NCBI GenBank assembly: GCA_910584795.1
Contig: CAJUBZ010000009.1
Coordinates: forward strand, 41,087-105,086
DNA from: an uncultured Eubacterium sp.
GTDB taxonomy: Bacteria > Bacillota > Clostridia > Lachnospirales > Lachnospiraceae
Length of the DNA stretch: 64,000 nucleotides
Reading direction: 5' to 3'
Positions 8,527 to 16,880 of the stretch are shown here, one piece after another. The notes beneath the pieces are model-generated. The model saw nothing but the letters and a program-made list of their open reading frames with translations, ran no database searches and was not told the DNA's origin. The number at the start of each line of letters is the position of its first letter. Positions within the stretch are counted from its first letter, which is position 1. Both the position numbers and the translations under genes were made by a program.

Positions 8527-9393
8527 TTATTTAACAATACTTGCAACACTGTCTGTAATTCTTTTTGCTACATACGGGTCATTCATTGTATAAATATGAA
8601 CACCATCCACGCCACTCGCAACAAGATCTATAATCTGATCTACCGCGTAAGAAATTCCCGCATCACGCATTGCTATCGGATCATCTCCAAATTTTTGAAG
8701 TACTTTGGATAATTTTGCAGGAATACTTGCCCCACACATAGAAACCATACGCTCTATCTGTTTTTTATTTGTAACAGGCATAATACCTGCCTCAACAGGT
8801 ACATCAATTCCTGCAATTCTTACTTTATCAATAAAATCATAATATGCATGATTATCAAAGAACAACTGAGAAATCAAATGTTCTGCACCTGCCTCCACTT
8901 TCTTTTTTAAATTTTTAATATCGGCAATCATACTATCCGCTTCCTGATGCACCTCCGGATAACAAGCCCCCGACACATGAAATCCCATGTTTTTTGACAA
9001 TATATATTCTGTCAGATCTGATGCATACCTAAAATCTTTTTCTACTTCAAAATCAGGATTCACATCACCTCTTAGTGCAAGAATATTTTCAACACCTTGT
9101 GCCTTTAACTGTTCCAATATCTTGTCCACACTCTTTCTTGTATTATATAAACACGATAAATGTGCAATTGTTTCAACGTGATATTCGTTTTTTATTTTTG
9201 AACATAAGTCTATGGTTGTTGCATTTGCCACACCTGAGCCGCCGGCACCATATGTTACACTGATAAAGTCCGGATTTAAATCCTTTAATTCCTCTAACGT
9301 TTTATAAATTGTTTCTACACCACTTTCTTTTTTCGGCGGAAATACCTCAAAAGAAAACACGGTTTTTTCCTGAAATAAATCTGATATCTTCAT
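8527..9393 (-). CDS. metF: Methylenetetrahydrofolate reductase
   Basis: Reduces 5,10-methylene-THF to 5-methyl-THF, the methyl donor for MetH. The 288-residue TIM-barrel protein shows FSFEVFPPKKESG at the N-terminus (catalytic Glu), FISVTYGAGGSG, LALRGD, HVSGACYPEVHQ and HLISQLFFDN, all diagnostic. Its position directly before the activation protein and metH makes a complete methyl branch of methionine synthesis. It starts 37 bases after a small membrane-protein frame that follows gerW. I looked for an S-box (SAM) or cobalamin riboswitch upstream and did not find one. Confidence 0.96.
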   Translation of the reverse strand: MKISDLFQEKTVFSFEVFPPKKESGVETIYKTLEELKDLNPDFISVTYGAGGSGVANATTIDLCSKIKNEYHVETIAHLSCLYNTRKSVDKILEQLKAQGVENILALRGDVNPDFEVEKDFRYASDLTEYILSKNMGFHVSGACYPEVHQEADSMIADIKNLKKKVEAGAEHLISQLFFDNHAYYDFIDKVRIAGIDVPVEAGIMPVTNKKQIERMVSMCGASIPAKLSKVLQKFGDDPIAMRDAGISYAVDQIIDLVASGVDGVHIYTMNDPYVAKRITDSVASIVK

Positions 9394-9430
9394 TTTTGTC
9401 TCTCTCTTCTTTTTCTATTTTGTACAATCT

Positions 9431-9571
9431 TTAATTTTTGCAAAACAAATTAAAACCTATGATTAAGCTTAAAATAATAATGCAAACTACAAAAAAGGTA
9501 CTTTCAATCAACATGGATATAATCATACCCACAGCCATCCAAAACAAAGCAAATCCACATAATCTATGCAT
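9431..9571 (-). CDS. Small two-segment hydrophobic membrane protein downstream of gerW
   Basis: A 46-residue frame: it starts MHRLCGFALFWMAVGM and ends GFNLFCKN. The whole middle is hydrophobic (IISMLIESTFFVVCIIILSLIIG), enough for one long or two short membrane spans, with cysteines at both ends. The upstream GTGGGTG is only a weak ribosome binding site. It lies 68 bases after the gerW stop and before metF, on the same strand. I recall similar short proteins next to gerW/DUF2953 in other clostridia, which supports that it is real. Confidence 0.6.
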   Translation of the reverse strand: MHRLCGFALFWMAVGMIISMLIESTFFVVCIIILSLIIGFNLFCKN

Positions 9572-9639
9572 ACTACACCCACTTTATCTATAAAGTTATA
9601 GTTTATTATATGCAGCATATGCAGTATCTTTCCCCAATA

Positions 9640-9999
9640 TTACGCTTCTGTTTCATTATCTAAGTCATCAAAATCCTCTTCTTTATTTGTAAACTTATTT
9701 ACAATATCCGGAACCATATCTATAATTCTGGATATCCCATCATGATCCTTTACACTAATCAATTTTGAAGAGCCATTTTTGATAACCAATACTGCACTTG
9801 GAGTAATTTTCCCACCAACTCCTCCTGTGCCATTTTCTCCTTTTGCAAAAGTTCCTATTCCCATACCAAATGAAACATCTGCCATAGGTAAAATAATTGT
9901 TTCACCTACGACTACCGGTTCACCAACCACAGATTTTGTAGTAATAAACTGTTCCATTGCTTTTAATAAATCGTCTGTAGTTTTTTTGTTGTCTGCCAT
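9640..9999 (-). CDS. gerW: GerW (YtfJ) family sporulation protein
   Basis: A 119-residue YtfJ-family protein, implicated in spore germination in Bacillus. Typical features are an N-terminal helix (LLKAMEQFITTKSVVGEPV), the core TIILPMADVSFGMGIG, a glycine-rich turn GTGGVGGKITPSAVLVI and an acidic tail. The ATG follows GGAGGCGTT. It is preceded by the DUF2953 gene by 17 bases, the arrangement seen widely in sporulating Firmicutes. Its presence hints that the organism has, or had, sporulation genes. Confidence 0.92.
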   Translation of the reverse strand: MADNKKTTDDLLKAMEQFITTKSVVGEPVVVGETIILPMADVSFGMGIGTFAKGENGTGGVGGKITPSAVLVIKNGSSKLISVKDHDGISRIIDMVPDIVNKFTNKEEDFDDLDNETEA

Positions 10000-10016
10000 A
10001 ATAACGCCTCCTTGTT

Positions 10017-10934
10017 TTAACTAAACTTTTTTATGATATCATGAATTTCTTTCTTAAAATAGAATTTTAATACATATATGAGAAGAACACCTACAATAAA
10101 ATGTCCTTTCATTTTAATATTTCCCGTTATTACATTTTTATTAAAATAAGGTTCTATTGATATTCTTTTCGGATTAATGTGAAATACAGCAAATAACATT
10201 GCAATATATCCCAGCGCCTTTCCTGTAATATCCGGCTCCTCAAATCCCAACTGAATATCTGCCCTTATTTTTCTAGGAAAAATATGCTTTAGTGCTTTTA
10301 AAACAATTTCTTTTCCATAACGATATGCTTGTTTTGTTGTATTTGCAGTAACAAACTCTTTGAATTCTTTTGCTTTATTATATGTTGCTTTTAAATTGTT
10401 TAAAGCATTTTTCAAAAATGTTACTGTCTTTTGTATCCATTCATGAATTGTTTCAATAAAAGCCTTAATTTTATCTACACAATTTTTCTTATCTTCTAAA
10501 ATCTTATCGTGCTTATTATTTTCCTTTTCCTGTTGCTCTTCCTTGTAATTGCTTAGTTCCTGCTGTGTTCGTTCTGATTTCTCTTGTGAAGTATTCTCTT
10601 GTGGCTGTTCCTCCACGTGCGTTACTTTTTTTTTCACGTTACAATCAGAACTCTTATTTTCTCTTGATTCTTTTTTGTTTTTTCCTTTTAATAAATTAAT
10701 TGGTATTCCAAAAATTCTAAGTCGTGCTTTATTTTCTTTATTAGTAAATCTCCCTCCGAAATGTATCAAATGAAACAGCCATCCACATTTAACAAAAACC
10801 CGATAGCTATTTTCATTCAACTGTCCTCTTATCTGATAAGTTACCGGAAAAAACAATATCAACAGGCATAGTGCAAGAATAGCCAATAAAATTATTCCAA
10901 TTATTTTTAAAATCATCAATAATATATGTATCAT
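10017..10934 (-). CDS. DUF2953 membrane protein
   Basis: A 305-residue protein. Residues 3-30 form a hydrophobic N-terminal anchor (LLMILKIIGIILLAILALCLL). An outer region with RGQL and a short beta-rich part follow. Then comes a highly charged low-complexity coil of about 60 residues rich in K, E, Q and N (about 85-145), and a conserved C-terminal part (DIQLGFEEPDITGKALGYIA) with a second hydrophobic segment. DUF2953 proteins are paired with gerW in many Firmicutes; their function is unknown. It starts three bases after the preceding stop. Confidence 0.85.
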   Translation of the reverse strand: MIHILLMILKIIGIILLAILALCLLILFFPVTYQIRGQLNENSYRVFVKCGWLFHLIHFGGRFTNKENKARLRIFGIPINLLKGKNKKESRENKSSDCNVKKKVTHVEEQPQENTSQEKSERTQQELSNYKEEQQEKENNKHDKILEDKKNCVDKIKAFIETIHEWIQKTVTFLKNALNNLKATYNKAKEFKEFVTANTTKQAYRYGKEIVLKALKHIFPRKIRADIQLGFEEPDITGKALGYIAMLFAVFHINPKRISIEPYFNKNVITGNIKMKGHFIVGVLLIYVLKFYFKKEIHDIIKKFS

Positions 10935-10937
10935 AGG

Positions 10938-11255
10938 CTAATCCATCTGCTCCATAATAAAATTTTTTACATTTACACTACCTGTCTGTTCCAGACACTC
11001 CATAATAATCAAGGTCATCATATCCATCGCCTCTTCTTTCCCTTCGGCAATGCCGATGACTACCATATCTGAATTCCGATACCATTTCTGTATTAGAACA
11101 TTTGACGGATAAATTTCCAAAGTATCATAGTCATTTTGTGGCAGAGTAATCACGTATTTATTAAACATTTGTTTACCATTTTTAATTTTTCTTACAATCT
11201 GTCTTTTTTTATCCAACAGATTATATCCCACATACAAATCCTCATACCAAATCAT
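10938..11255 (-). CDS. Conserved hypothetical protein (105 aa)
   Basis: A small soluble protein beginning MIWYEDLYVGYNLLDKKRQI, with no signal peptide or membrane segment. The central part KKYVITLPQNDYDTLEIYPS-like region and a helical end are visible, but I recognise no family. The ATG at 11255 follows GGCGGAATAAAA and comes two bases after the stop of the preceding gene. The longer frame from 11294 overlaps that gene without a better ribosome binding site. It is probably co-transcribed with the 464-residue-type gene upstream and DUF2953-gerW downstream. Confidence 0.75.
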   Translation of the reverse strand: MIWYEDLYVGYNLLDKKRQIVRKIKNGKQMFNKYVITLPQNDYDTLEIYPSNVLIQKWYRNSDMVVIGIAEGKEEAMDMMTLIIMECLEQTGSVNVKNFIMEQMD

Positions 11256-11257
11256 TT

Positions 11258-12643
11258 TTATTCCGCCATTATTCCATTGATTAACTCTATACACGCCAGT
11301 TTTTCTGCTTTGTCTGTACAGATAGATAACGTGTTATAAATGTAATCCTGTAATTCACTGATATTATTAAAGAAAATAGGAAGTTCCGATAACACGGCTG
11401 ACATTACCGCCCTGTTAATCATCTTATCATTTTCTGCAAACAATGTTCTGTATGCACTTACCAATTTTTCTTTTTGTCCTTCTAAATAAATATCATCAAC
11501 CACCGCTGTATCTTCTGACCTGTCCATCTCCACAAACATACTGTCTGAATTGAGTTTCGGAAGTTTCCATATAATATCATACTGTTCTTTTAAACCAAGG
11601 TCATTGATTTTCTCTGAATAACTGTCTTTTATCTGGTCTGTAATATCAAAAGATGAAAGCATCGGATATAATTTTTCCTGCTCACCCTCTAACATAACAA
11701 ACATATCTTCTATTTCCTCTAAAGACTTTGGAGAAAACTTGTCCATAAATAACAGATTAGTGTCCTTTACGATCTCATCACAGGCAATTACAACATTATC
11801 TGACTTTTTATAAGAATCAGTGTATAGCACCAGTAACAGGTCATTTAAAATTTCCTGTATCATCATGCAACTGTCCATTTCGTCATCAATATAAGTCGTA
11901 ATATCTGACAATTTATCTTTCATCTCATTATAGTCTGCTTCTGACATGTCCTTAAACTTCATATCATTTAATTGTTCAAAAGCCTCTAAAAGATGTGGAT
12001 AATTCGTTTCCATGGTATCTGTACTGTCTAACATCGAGCAGGTGCGAATCATATACAAAAAGTCATTTAGACCTTCTCTCGTTCCACCATTATAAATACT
12101 CATTCCATTTGACAGCATCTCAAAGAATTTGTTTTTTGTAAGACGTACCGGAAGCTGTCCGATAACATCTTTGATTTTACTGTTAATCATCATGTTATCT
12201 TCATCTTCCAGAATAAACTGCATCACCTGTCTGGTATAGTTTTCATCACTGTATCCACTTGGATAACTCTCATCTTTAAAACGATACTCGACACGGTTTA
12301 ATGCATGTTCATAAATATTATATCTGTCTACAAAACAGGTAATATCTCTTACCTTTCCAATAATCCGGCTGCGAATTTCTTCTAGTTCTGAAATTTCCTC
12401 AGACAAATCGCCGGCATCACACATATATTTTTCAATAGAGTCATTTATTTTATCTACAAACTCCTGATATCCCGGTGTAATCATTCCACCATCCTCGGAT
12501 GTTACAACATAGTAAGTATAATAGTTCATTGCAAGACGTATCATTGCATATTTATTATTTATTTCCATAAATCTGCCATAATATTCCTGCAAACTATAAT
12601 CTATGTTTTTATTTTTTAACAAGTCTCCAACAATCTTTTTCAT
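11258..12643 (-). CDS. Conserved hypothetical helical protein (461 aa)
   Basis: A large soluble, acidic, mostly helical protein without signal peptide, membrane span or recognised motif. Stretches such as DAGDLSEEISELEEIRSRII look coiled-coil-like. It starts either at ATG 12643 (used here) or at a GTG nine bases earlier; neither has a strong ribosome binding site. It follows lysA by about 18 bases, so translation may depend on read-through from lysA. Its neighbours (lysA, gerW, DUF2953) offer no clear functional hint. Codon use matches the rest of the window, so a foreign origin is not indicated. Confidence 0.75.
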   Translation of the reverse strand: MKKIVGDLLKNKNIDYSLQEYYGRFMEINNKYAMIRLAMNYYTYYVVTSEDGGMITPGYQEFVDKINDSIEKYMCDAGDLSEEISELEEIRSRIIGKVRDITCFVDRYNIYEHALNRVEYRFKDESYPSGYSDENYTRQVMQFILEDEDNMMINSKIKDVIGQLPVRLTKNKFFEMLSNGMSIYNGGTREGLNDFLYMIRTCSMLDSTDTMETNYPHLLEAFEQLNDMKFKDMSEADYNEMKDKLSDITTYIDDEMDSCMMIQEILNDLLLVLYTDSYKKSDNVVIACDEIVKDTNLLFMDKFSPKSLEEIEDMFVMLEGEQEKLYPMLSSFDITDQIKDSYSEKINDLGLKEQYDIIWKLPKLNSDSMFVEMDRSEDTAVVDDIYLEGQKEKLVSAYRTLFAENDKMINRAVMSAVLSELPIFFNNISELQDYIYNTLSICTDKAEKLACIELINGIMAE

Positions 12644-12661
12644 AATGTTCACGATTCTTTC

Positions 12662-13918
12662 TTAGTCCATAATATCGCAGAAATCAAATGTAGCAAAATA
12701 ATCCTTCGGTGTCTCTGCTCTTCGAATCATTTCCACTGTTCCATCTTCTTTCAGAAGTAACTCTGCTGAACGAAGGCGGCCATTATAGTTATATCCCATA
12801 GCAAATCCATGTGCACCCGCATCATGAATATATATATAATCACCCATATCAATCTTTGGAAGTTTTCTGTCAATAGCAAACTTATCATTATTCTCACACA
12901 AACTTCCTACCACATCATATGTTTCTGTACATGGTGCATCTTCTTTTCCAAGTACTGTCAGATGATGATATGAACCATACATAGCCGGTCTCATCAGATT
13001 TGCCGCGCAGGCATCTACCCCAATATATTCTTTGTAGATGTGTTTCTCATGAACTGCCTGTGTAACTAATGCACCATATGGTCCCATCATAAATCTTCCC
13101 ATCTCTGTAAAGATTGCCACATCACCCATTCCTGCAGGTGTAAGAATTTCTTCATATACCTTTCTGACCCCTTCACCGATTGCCATAATATCATTTGGTG
13201 TCTGATCCGGTGTATATGGAATACCAACACCACCGGAAAGATTAATAAACTTGATATCTGCTCCTGTTTCCTTTTCCAGATTTACTGCCAATTCAAAAAT
13301 TGTTTTTGCAAGCATTGGATAATATTCATTTGTTACTGTATTAGATGCTAAAAATGCATGGATTCCAAAGTTCTTAACACCCTTCGCTTTTAAAATCTTA
13401 AACGCTTCTACAATCTGCTCCGGTGTCATGCCATATTTTGCATCTCCCGGATTATCCATGATACCATTGCAGACTTCAAAAACTCCACCCGGATTATATC
13501 TGCAGCTGACTGTCTCAGGGATTCCACATTCTTCTTCCATTGCTTCAATCATTGTAATGTCATCCAGATTAATAATTCCACCTAAGTCATTACAATATTT
13601 AAATTCGCCTTTTGGAGTTTCATTAGATGAAAACATAATTTCATCATTTCTGAAACCTAACTTATCTGCAATCATAAGCTCCGTATAAGAAGAACAGTCA
13701 ACACCACATCCTGCTTCTTTTAACTTTTTAATAATAAATGGGTTTGGAGTTGCTTTTACAGCAAAATACTCTTTAAACCCTTTATTCCATGAAAAAGCCT
13801 CATTTACCTTTCTGGCATTATCCATAAATCCTTTTTCATCATAAATATGAAACGGTGTAGGATATTTCTTTACAATCTCCTCAACCTGCTCCTTTGTCAC
13901 AAATGGTTTCTTTGTCAT
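12662..13918 (-). CDS. lysA: Diaminopimelate decarboxylase
   Basis: PLP enzyme of fold type III that decarboxylates meso-diaminopimelate to L-lysine. The 418 residues show the PLP-lysine segment EYFAVKATPNP (Lys near 53), the glycine loop NLSGGVGIPYTPD, and the substrate-binding part GSLCENNDKFA with the catalytic cysteine. HDAGAHGFAMGYNYNG sits near the end. The carboxynorspermidine decarboxylase NspC is a paralogous alternative, but the CEN motif and length fit LysA. The ATG follows AGGAGGACTGAGAAA. No L-box riboswitch fits in the 88 bases between it and malQ. Confidence 0.9.
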   Translation of the reverse strand: MTKKPFVTKEQVEEIVKKYPTPFHIYDEKGFMDNARKVNEAFSWNKGFKEYFAVKATPNPFIIKKLKEAGCGVDCSSYTELMIADKLGFRNDEIMFSSNETPKGEFKYCNDLGGIINLDDITMIEAMEEECGIPETVSCRYNPGGVFEVCNGIMDNPGDAKYGMTPEQIVEAFKILKAKGVKNFGIHAFLASNTVTNEYYPMLAKTIFELAVNLEKETGADIKFINLSGGVGIPYTPDQTPNDIMAIGEGVRKVYEEILTPAGMGDVAIFTEMGRFMMGPYGALVTQAVHEKHIYKEYIGVDACAANLMRPAMYGSYHHLTVLGKEDAPCTETYDVVGSLCENNDKFAIDRKLPKIDMGDYIYIHDAGAHGFAMGYNYNGRLRSAELLLKEDGTVEMIRRAETPKDYFATFDFCDIMD

Positions 13919-14006
13919 TTTCTCAGTCCTCCTAAATTGTTAATTCTTTTCTATGACTACTTTTGCATATCGTGCATTTTATAGTTTATAAATATTTACT
14001 ATGTAT

Positions 14007-15500
14007 TTATCTTCCATAAATATCACACAAATATCTAAGTTTTTCTATTTCCTCCGGTCCAAACTGCCTCTGTAACATTCTCCAGCGCCAATTTGTTCCC
14101 ATAGAGGATGGAAGATTCATTCTTCCTATATTTCCAACTTTTAAGACATCCTGCATTTGGAAAATCACCAAATCTGCCACGCTGGCATACGATGTCCTAA
14201 AAATCTTATCAACCAACTCTTCAATAGAGCCATTTCTACATTCCATGTATTCACGAACATATCCTAGTTCCCAATATTGCAGCCCTGTAAAGTATCCCAT
14301 TAATGTATCATTATCATGAGTTCCGCCATATGCCACAGTATTTTGTGTCCAGTAATATGGTAAATGGTCATTCTTTCTGTTGCCATCAAAGGCAAACTCC
14401 AAAACTTTCATTCCCGGATATCCTGATTTTTGTAACACTTTTACTACTTCCGGCATCTGAACACCTAAATCCTCGGCAATAATTTTTTTATCACCAATAG
14501 ACTCATTAATTACTTCTATTAGTTTCAAACCCGGTCCTTTTTCCCATGCTCCGTTTCTGGCATCTTCATCTTCTGCCGGTATTGCATAATACTTAACCAT
14601 GCCAATAAAATGGTCAATGCGGATTACATCATATAATCTGGCAGAGTGTTCCATCCGCTTTCTCCACCATGAAAAATCTTCTGCTTCTAACTTCTTCCAA
14701 TCATATAAAGGATTTCCCCATCTCTGTCCTGTTTCTGAAAATACATCCGGTGGTACACCGGCTACTTTCGTAGGATTTAATTCCTCATCCAACTGAAATA
14801 ATTCTGTATGCTGCCATACATCCGCCGAATCCATTGCAACATATAATGGTATGTCTCCAATAATTTTAATATCCTTTTCATTGGCATAATCTTTTAATTG
14901 ATTCCATTGTTCATAAAACTTATACTGAATAAACTGATAAAATTCTATATCATCCTTTAACTCTTCGTTTAATTCCTGCAAAGACTGTTCGTCTCTGCAT
15001 TTAATTTCTCTCTCCCAGTCCGTCCATGAAGTTCCTTCGAACTTATTTTTACAGGCACTATAAAGACAATAACCTTCCAGCCAGTATTCATTTTCCTTTA
15101 AAAATGTTTTATACTCCTCTAAGTTCTCATGACTACTGTTTTTAAAAGCAGCCCGCAGTACTTTGAATCTGGAATTATAAATTAATCCATAATCCACATA
15201 CTGTTCTTCCATGTTCCACATAAAACGATTCACATAATCTCTTTCAAGCAGTCCCTCTTCCACCAACATGTCTAAATCAATAAAATAAGGATTTCCTGCA
15301 AAAGCGGAAAATGATGCATAAGGACTATCTCCAAAACTGGTAGGGCCCAAAGGAAGAACCTGCCAAAATTTTTGTCTTGCTTTCACCAGATTATCAACAA
15401 AATCGTATGCACTTTTTCCAAAGCTTCCAATACCATAAGGCGATGGCAAACTGCTGACAGGCATCAATATTCCTGCACTTCTATCAAATCTCTGCTGCAT
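14007..15500 (-). CDS. malQ: 4-alpha-glucanotransferase (amylomaltase)
   Basis: GH77 disproportionating enzyme that transfers maltooligosaccharide units between alpha-1,4-glucans; cytoplasmic. The 497-residue protein starts MQQRFDRSAGILMPVSSLPS and contains FWQVLPLGPTSFGDSPY, IRIDHF (nucleophile Asp), IIAEDLG (acid/base Glu) and YGGTHDNDT (third carboxylate), the four GH77 signature regions. The ATG at 15500 follows AGGAGGCAGAAA; the longer frame from 15554 overlaps the upstream gene. It starts 17 bases after the rhomboid-like gene and is likely co-transcribed. It implies glycogen or maltodextrin metabolism. Confidence 0.96.
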   Translation of the reverse strand: MQQRFDRSAGILMPVSSLPSPYGIGSFGKSAYDFVDNLVKARQKFWQVLPLGPTSFGDSPYASFSAFAGNPYFIDLDMLVEEGLLERDYVNRFMWNMEEQYVDYGLIYNSRFKVLRAAFKNSSHENLEEYKTFLKENEYWLEGYCLYSACKNKFEGTSWTDWEREIKCRDEQSLQELNEELKDDIEFYQFIQYKFYEQWNQLKDYANEKDIKIIGDIPLYVAMDSADVWQHTELFQLDEELNPTKVAGVPPDVFSETGQRWGNPLYDWKKLEAEDFSWWRKRMEHSARLYDVIRIDHFIGMVKYYAIPAEDEDARNGAWEKGPGLKLIEVINESIGDKKIIAEDLGVQMPEVVKVLQKSGYPGMKVLEFAFDGNRKNDHLPYYWTQNTVAYGGTHDNDTLMGYFTGLQYWELGYVREYMECRNGSIEELVDKIFRTSYASVADLVIFQMQDVLKVGNIGRMNLPSSMGTNWRWRMLQRQFGPEEIEKLRYLCDIYGR

Positions 15501-15517
15501 TTTCTGCCTCCTGATTT

Positions 15518-16444
15518 TTAATGATGTTCGTGAGTAAACAGGTGGTCCTGACAATACTCTTTATTCCCTGAACACTTTGAGCAATATCTAAATGTGAGAT
15601 TCGGATCATCTAACTCTGTCCGCCCACATATAACACATTTATGTCTTGCTCCATTCGCATATGTTTTTGGTTTTGCCTGTCTCACCGACTGCTTATACTC
15701 ATGCCGCCTTTTTGCCTGTTTCGGATTGAAACGTGCACGATTTTTTCCAAAAATAATATAAATTAAGAAGTTTAATAATGAAACAAAAATCAAAACTGTA
15801 ACTGTAATACCTACAACAAAACTACCTGTTTTAAATGCTTTAAAAATATCATATATTAAATATGCTCCATACAAATATCCAAACCATTTTATTCTTATCG
15901 GAACCAGAAAATACAACATTAATTGTTCTTCCGGATACGTAACTGCATATGCTAAAAAAATAGACATATTGATATAATAAGTACTGACAAATAAACCGAT
16001 AAATGTCCCAAAAAACTGTCCCGGACTGATAATGCCGTAACTCAGCATCTGTGCTGTAATTTCACCAGGCAGTATTCCTGCACTATATAAAATAAGCATG
16101 ACAACATATAAAGCTAATGCCCCTATTATTGTAAATAATAAACCAGAAAACATATATACATTATATTTGTATGTTCCCCATGTATGTTCTAACCCTCTTC
16201 CTAACTGATAATACAAAATCAGCATAATAATAGTAAATACACCTAATACCTCTGGCGGCATCAGAATCCATGTTATAATCCTCCACACCTGTCCATGAAA
16301 AATCATATATGGATCAAACATGAGAAGCTGATACATATCCGGACTAAGTATTTGTATAGCATAACCAATGATGTATGCAACTATCAGATATAATGACAAA
16401 TTCGGTATTGCATATCTGCCTAATTTTTTTTCAAATTTTGACAT
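15518..16444 (-). CDS. Rhomboid-like membrane protein with C-terminal zinc-binding tail
   Basis: A 308-residue integral membrane protein with about six hydrophobic segments (residues about 10-30, 60-80, 95-125, 145-170, 180-200 and 215-240). Features like HGQVWRIITWILMPP and LGRGLEHTWGTYKYN resemble rhomboid/derlin proteins. However, the GxSG serine motif of active rhomboid proteases is absent (the corresponding region reads SPGQFFGTFIG), so it is probably a pseudoprotease. The soluble tail holds CVICGRTELDD, YCSKCSG, YCQDHLFTHEHH, a likely zinc ribbon. The ATG follows GGAGTAAAAAAT. Confidence 0.75.
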   Translation of the reverse strand: MSKFEKKLGRYAIPNLSLYLIVAYIIGYAIQILSPDMYQLLMFDPYMIFHGQVWRIITWILMPPEVLGVFTIIMLILYYQLGRGLEHTWGTYKYNVYMFSGLLFTIIGALALYVVMLILYSAGILPGEITAQMLSYGIISPGQFFGTFIGLFVSTYYINMSIFLAYAVTYPEEQLMLYFLVPIRIKWFGYLYGAYLIYDIFKAFKTGSFVVGITVTVLIFVSLLNFLIYIIFGKNRARFNPKQAKRRHEYKQSVRQAKPKTYANGARHKCVICGRTELDDPNLTFRYCSKCSGNKEYCQDHLFTHEHH

Positions 16445-16715
16445 ATTTTTTACTCCTGTTTTTCCTTTTAGGGTATTGTTCCCCATATATAAATAACCAT
16501 CTTACAGTATAGTTTCTACACCTTAGTTTGTCAAACTACTTTGTCCTTTATTTACGAAAAACAAATCTTATTAATCTTTTATTCATTATCTAAATATACT
16601 TTATATAAGCATAGTTTTTTCTTGGAATTGTCTTTTCAAGATAGTTGAGTTTTCTTCCTATTTATTATATAATAAATAGTCGTTTTTGATATTTTTTGTC
16701 AATTAGCGCAATTTC
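16445..16715. other. AT-rich intergenic stretch before copy B
   Basis: About 270 bases between the divergent rhomboid-like gene and the plus-strand activator gene. It contains runs such as TTATTATATAATAAATA and candidate minus-ten boxes but no open frame, RNA gene or clear terminator. It should carry the promoters of both divergent units. Confidence 0.5.
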
Positions 16716-16857
16716 GTGACAGTTCAGCCACCAGCTCGAAAATCCGTAGGATTTTCGAGCTGTGGATGCTCACCATATGAAACAGAATAGATATGACAAA
16801 TTGCCTGCAAGCAGTTACTTGTTATATCTGTTTTGTCTCGCATGGCTGAACTGTTAC
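16716..16857 (+). repeat. 142-bp inverted-repeat element, copy B
   Basis: Ends GTGACAGTTCAGCCAC and ATGGCTGAACTGTTAC (two mismatches from perfect inverted repeats). Internal hairpin CAGCTCGAAAATCC...GGATTTTCGAGCTG is perfect, and ACAGAATAGATAT...ATATCTGTTTTGT forms a second one. Same length as copy A and clearly homologous. It ends 23 bases before the ATG of the following gene and has the same orientation, so its three-stem fold would stand in the mRNA leader beside the ribosome binding site. Confidence 0.87.
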
Positions 16858-16880
16858 CATATTAAGGATAAGGTGAAGAT

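Noticed and set aside
9394..9640. Possible SAM or cobalamin riboswitch ahead of metF
   Set aside because: No S-box or B12-box conserved segments are present; the space is filled by a small membrane-protein frame.
13919..14006. Possible lysine riboswitch ahead of lysA
   Set aside because: Only 88 bases are available and none of the L-box conserved blocks is seen.
15518..16444. Active rhomboid protease
   Set aside because: The GxSG serine motif is missing, so only a rhomboid-like membrane protein can be claimed.
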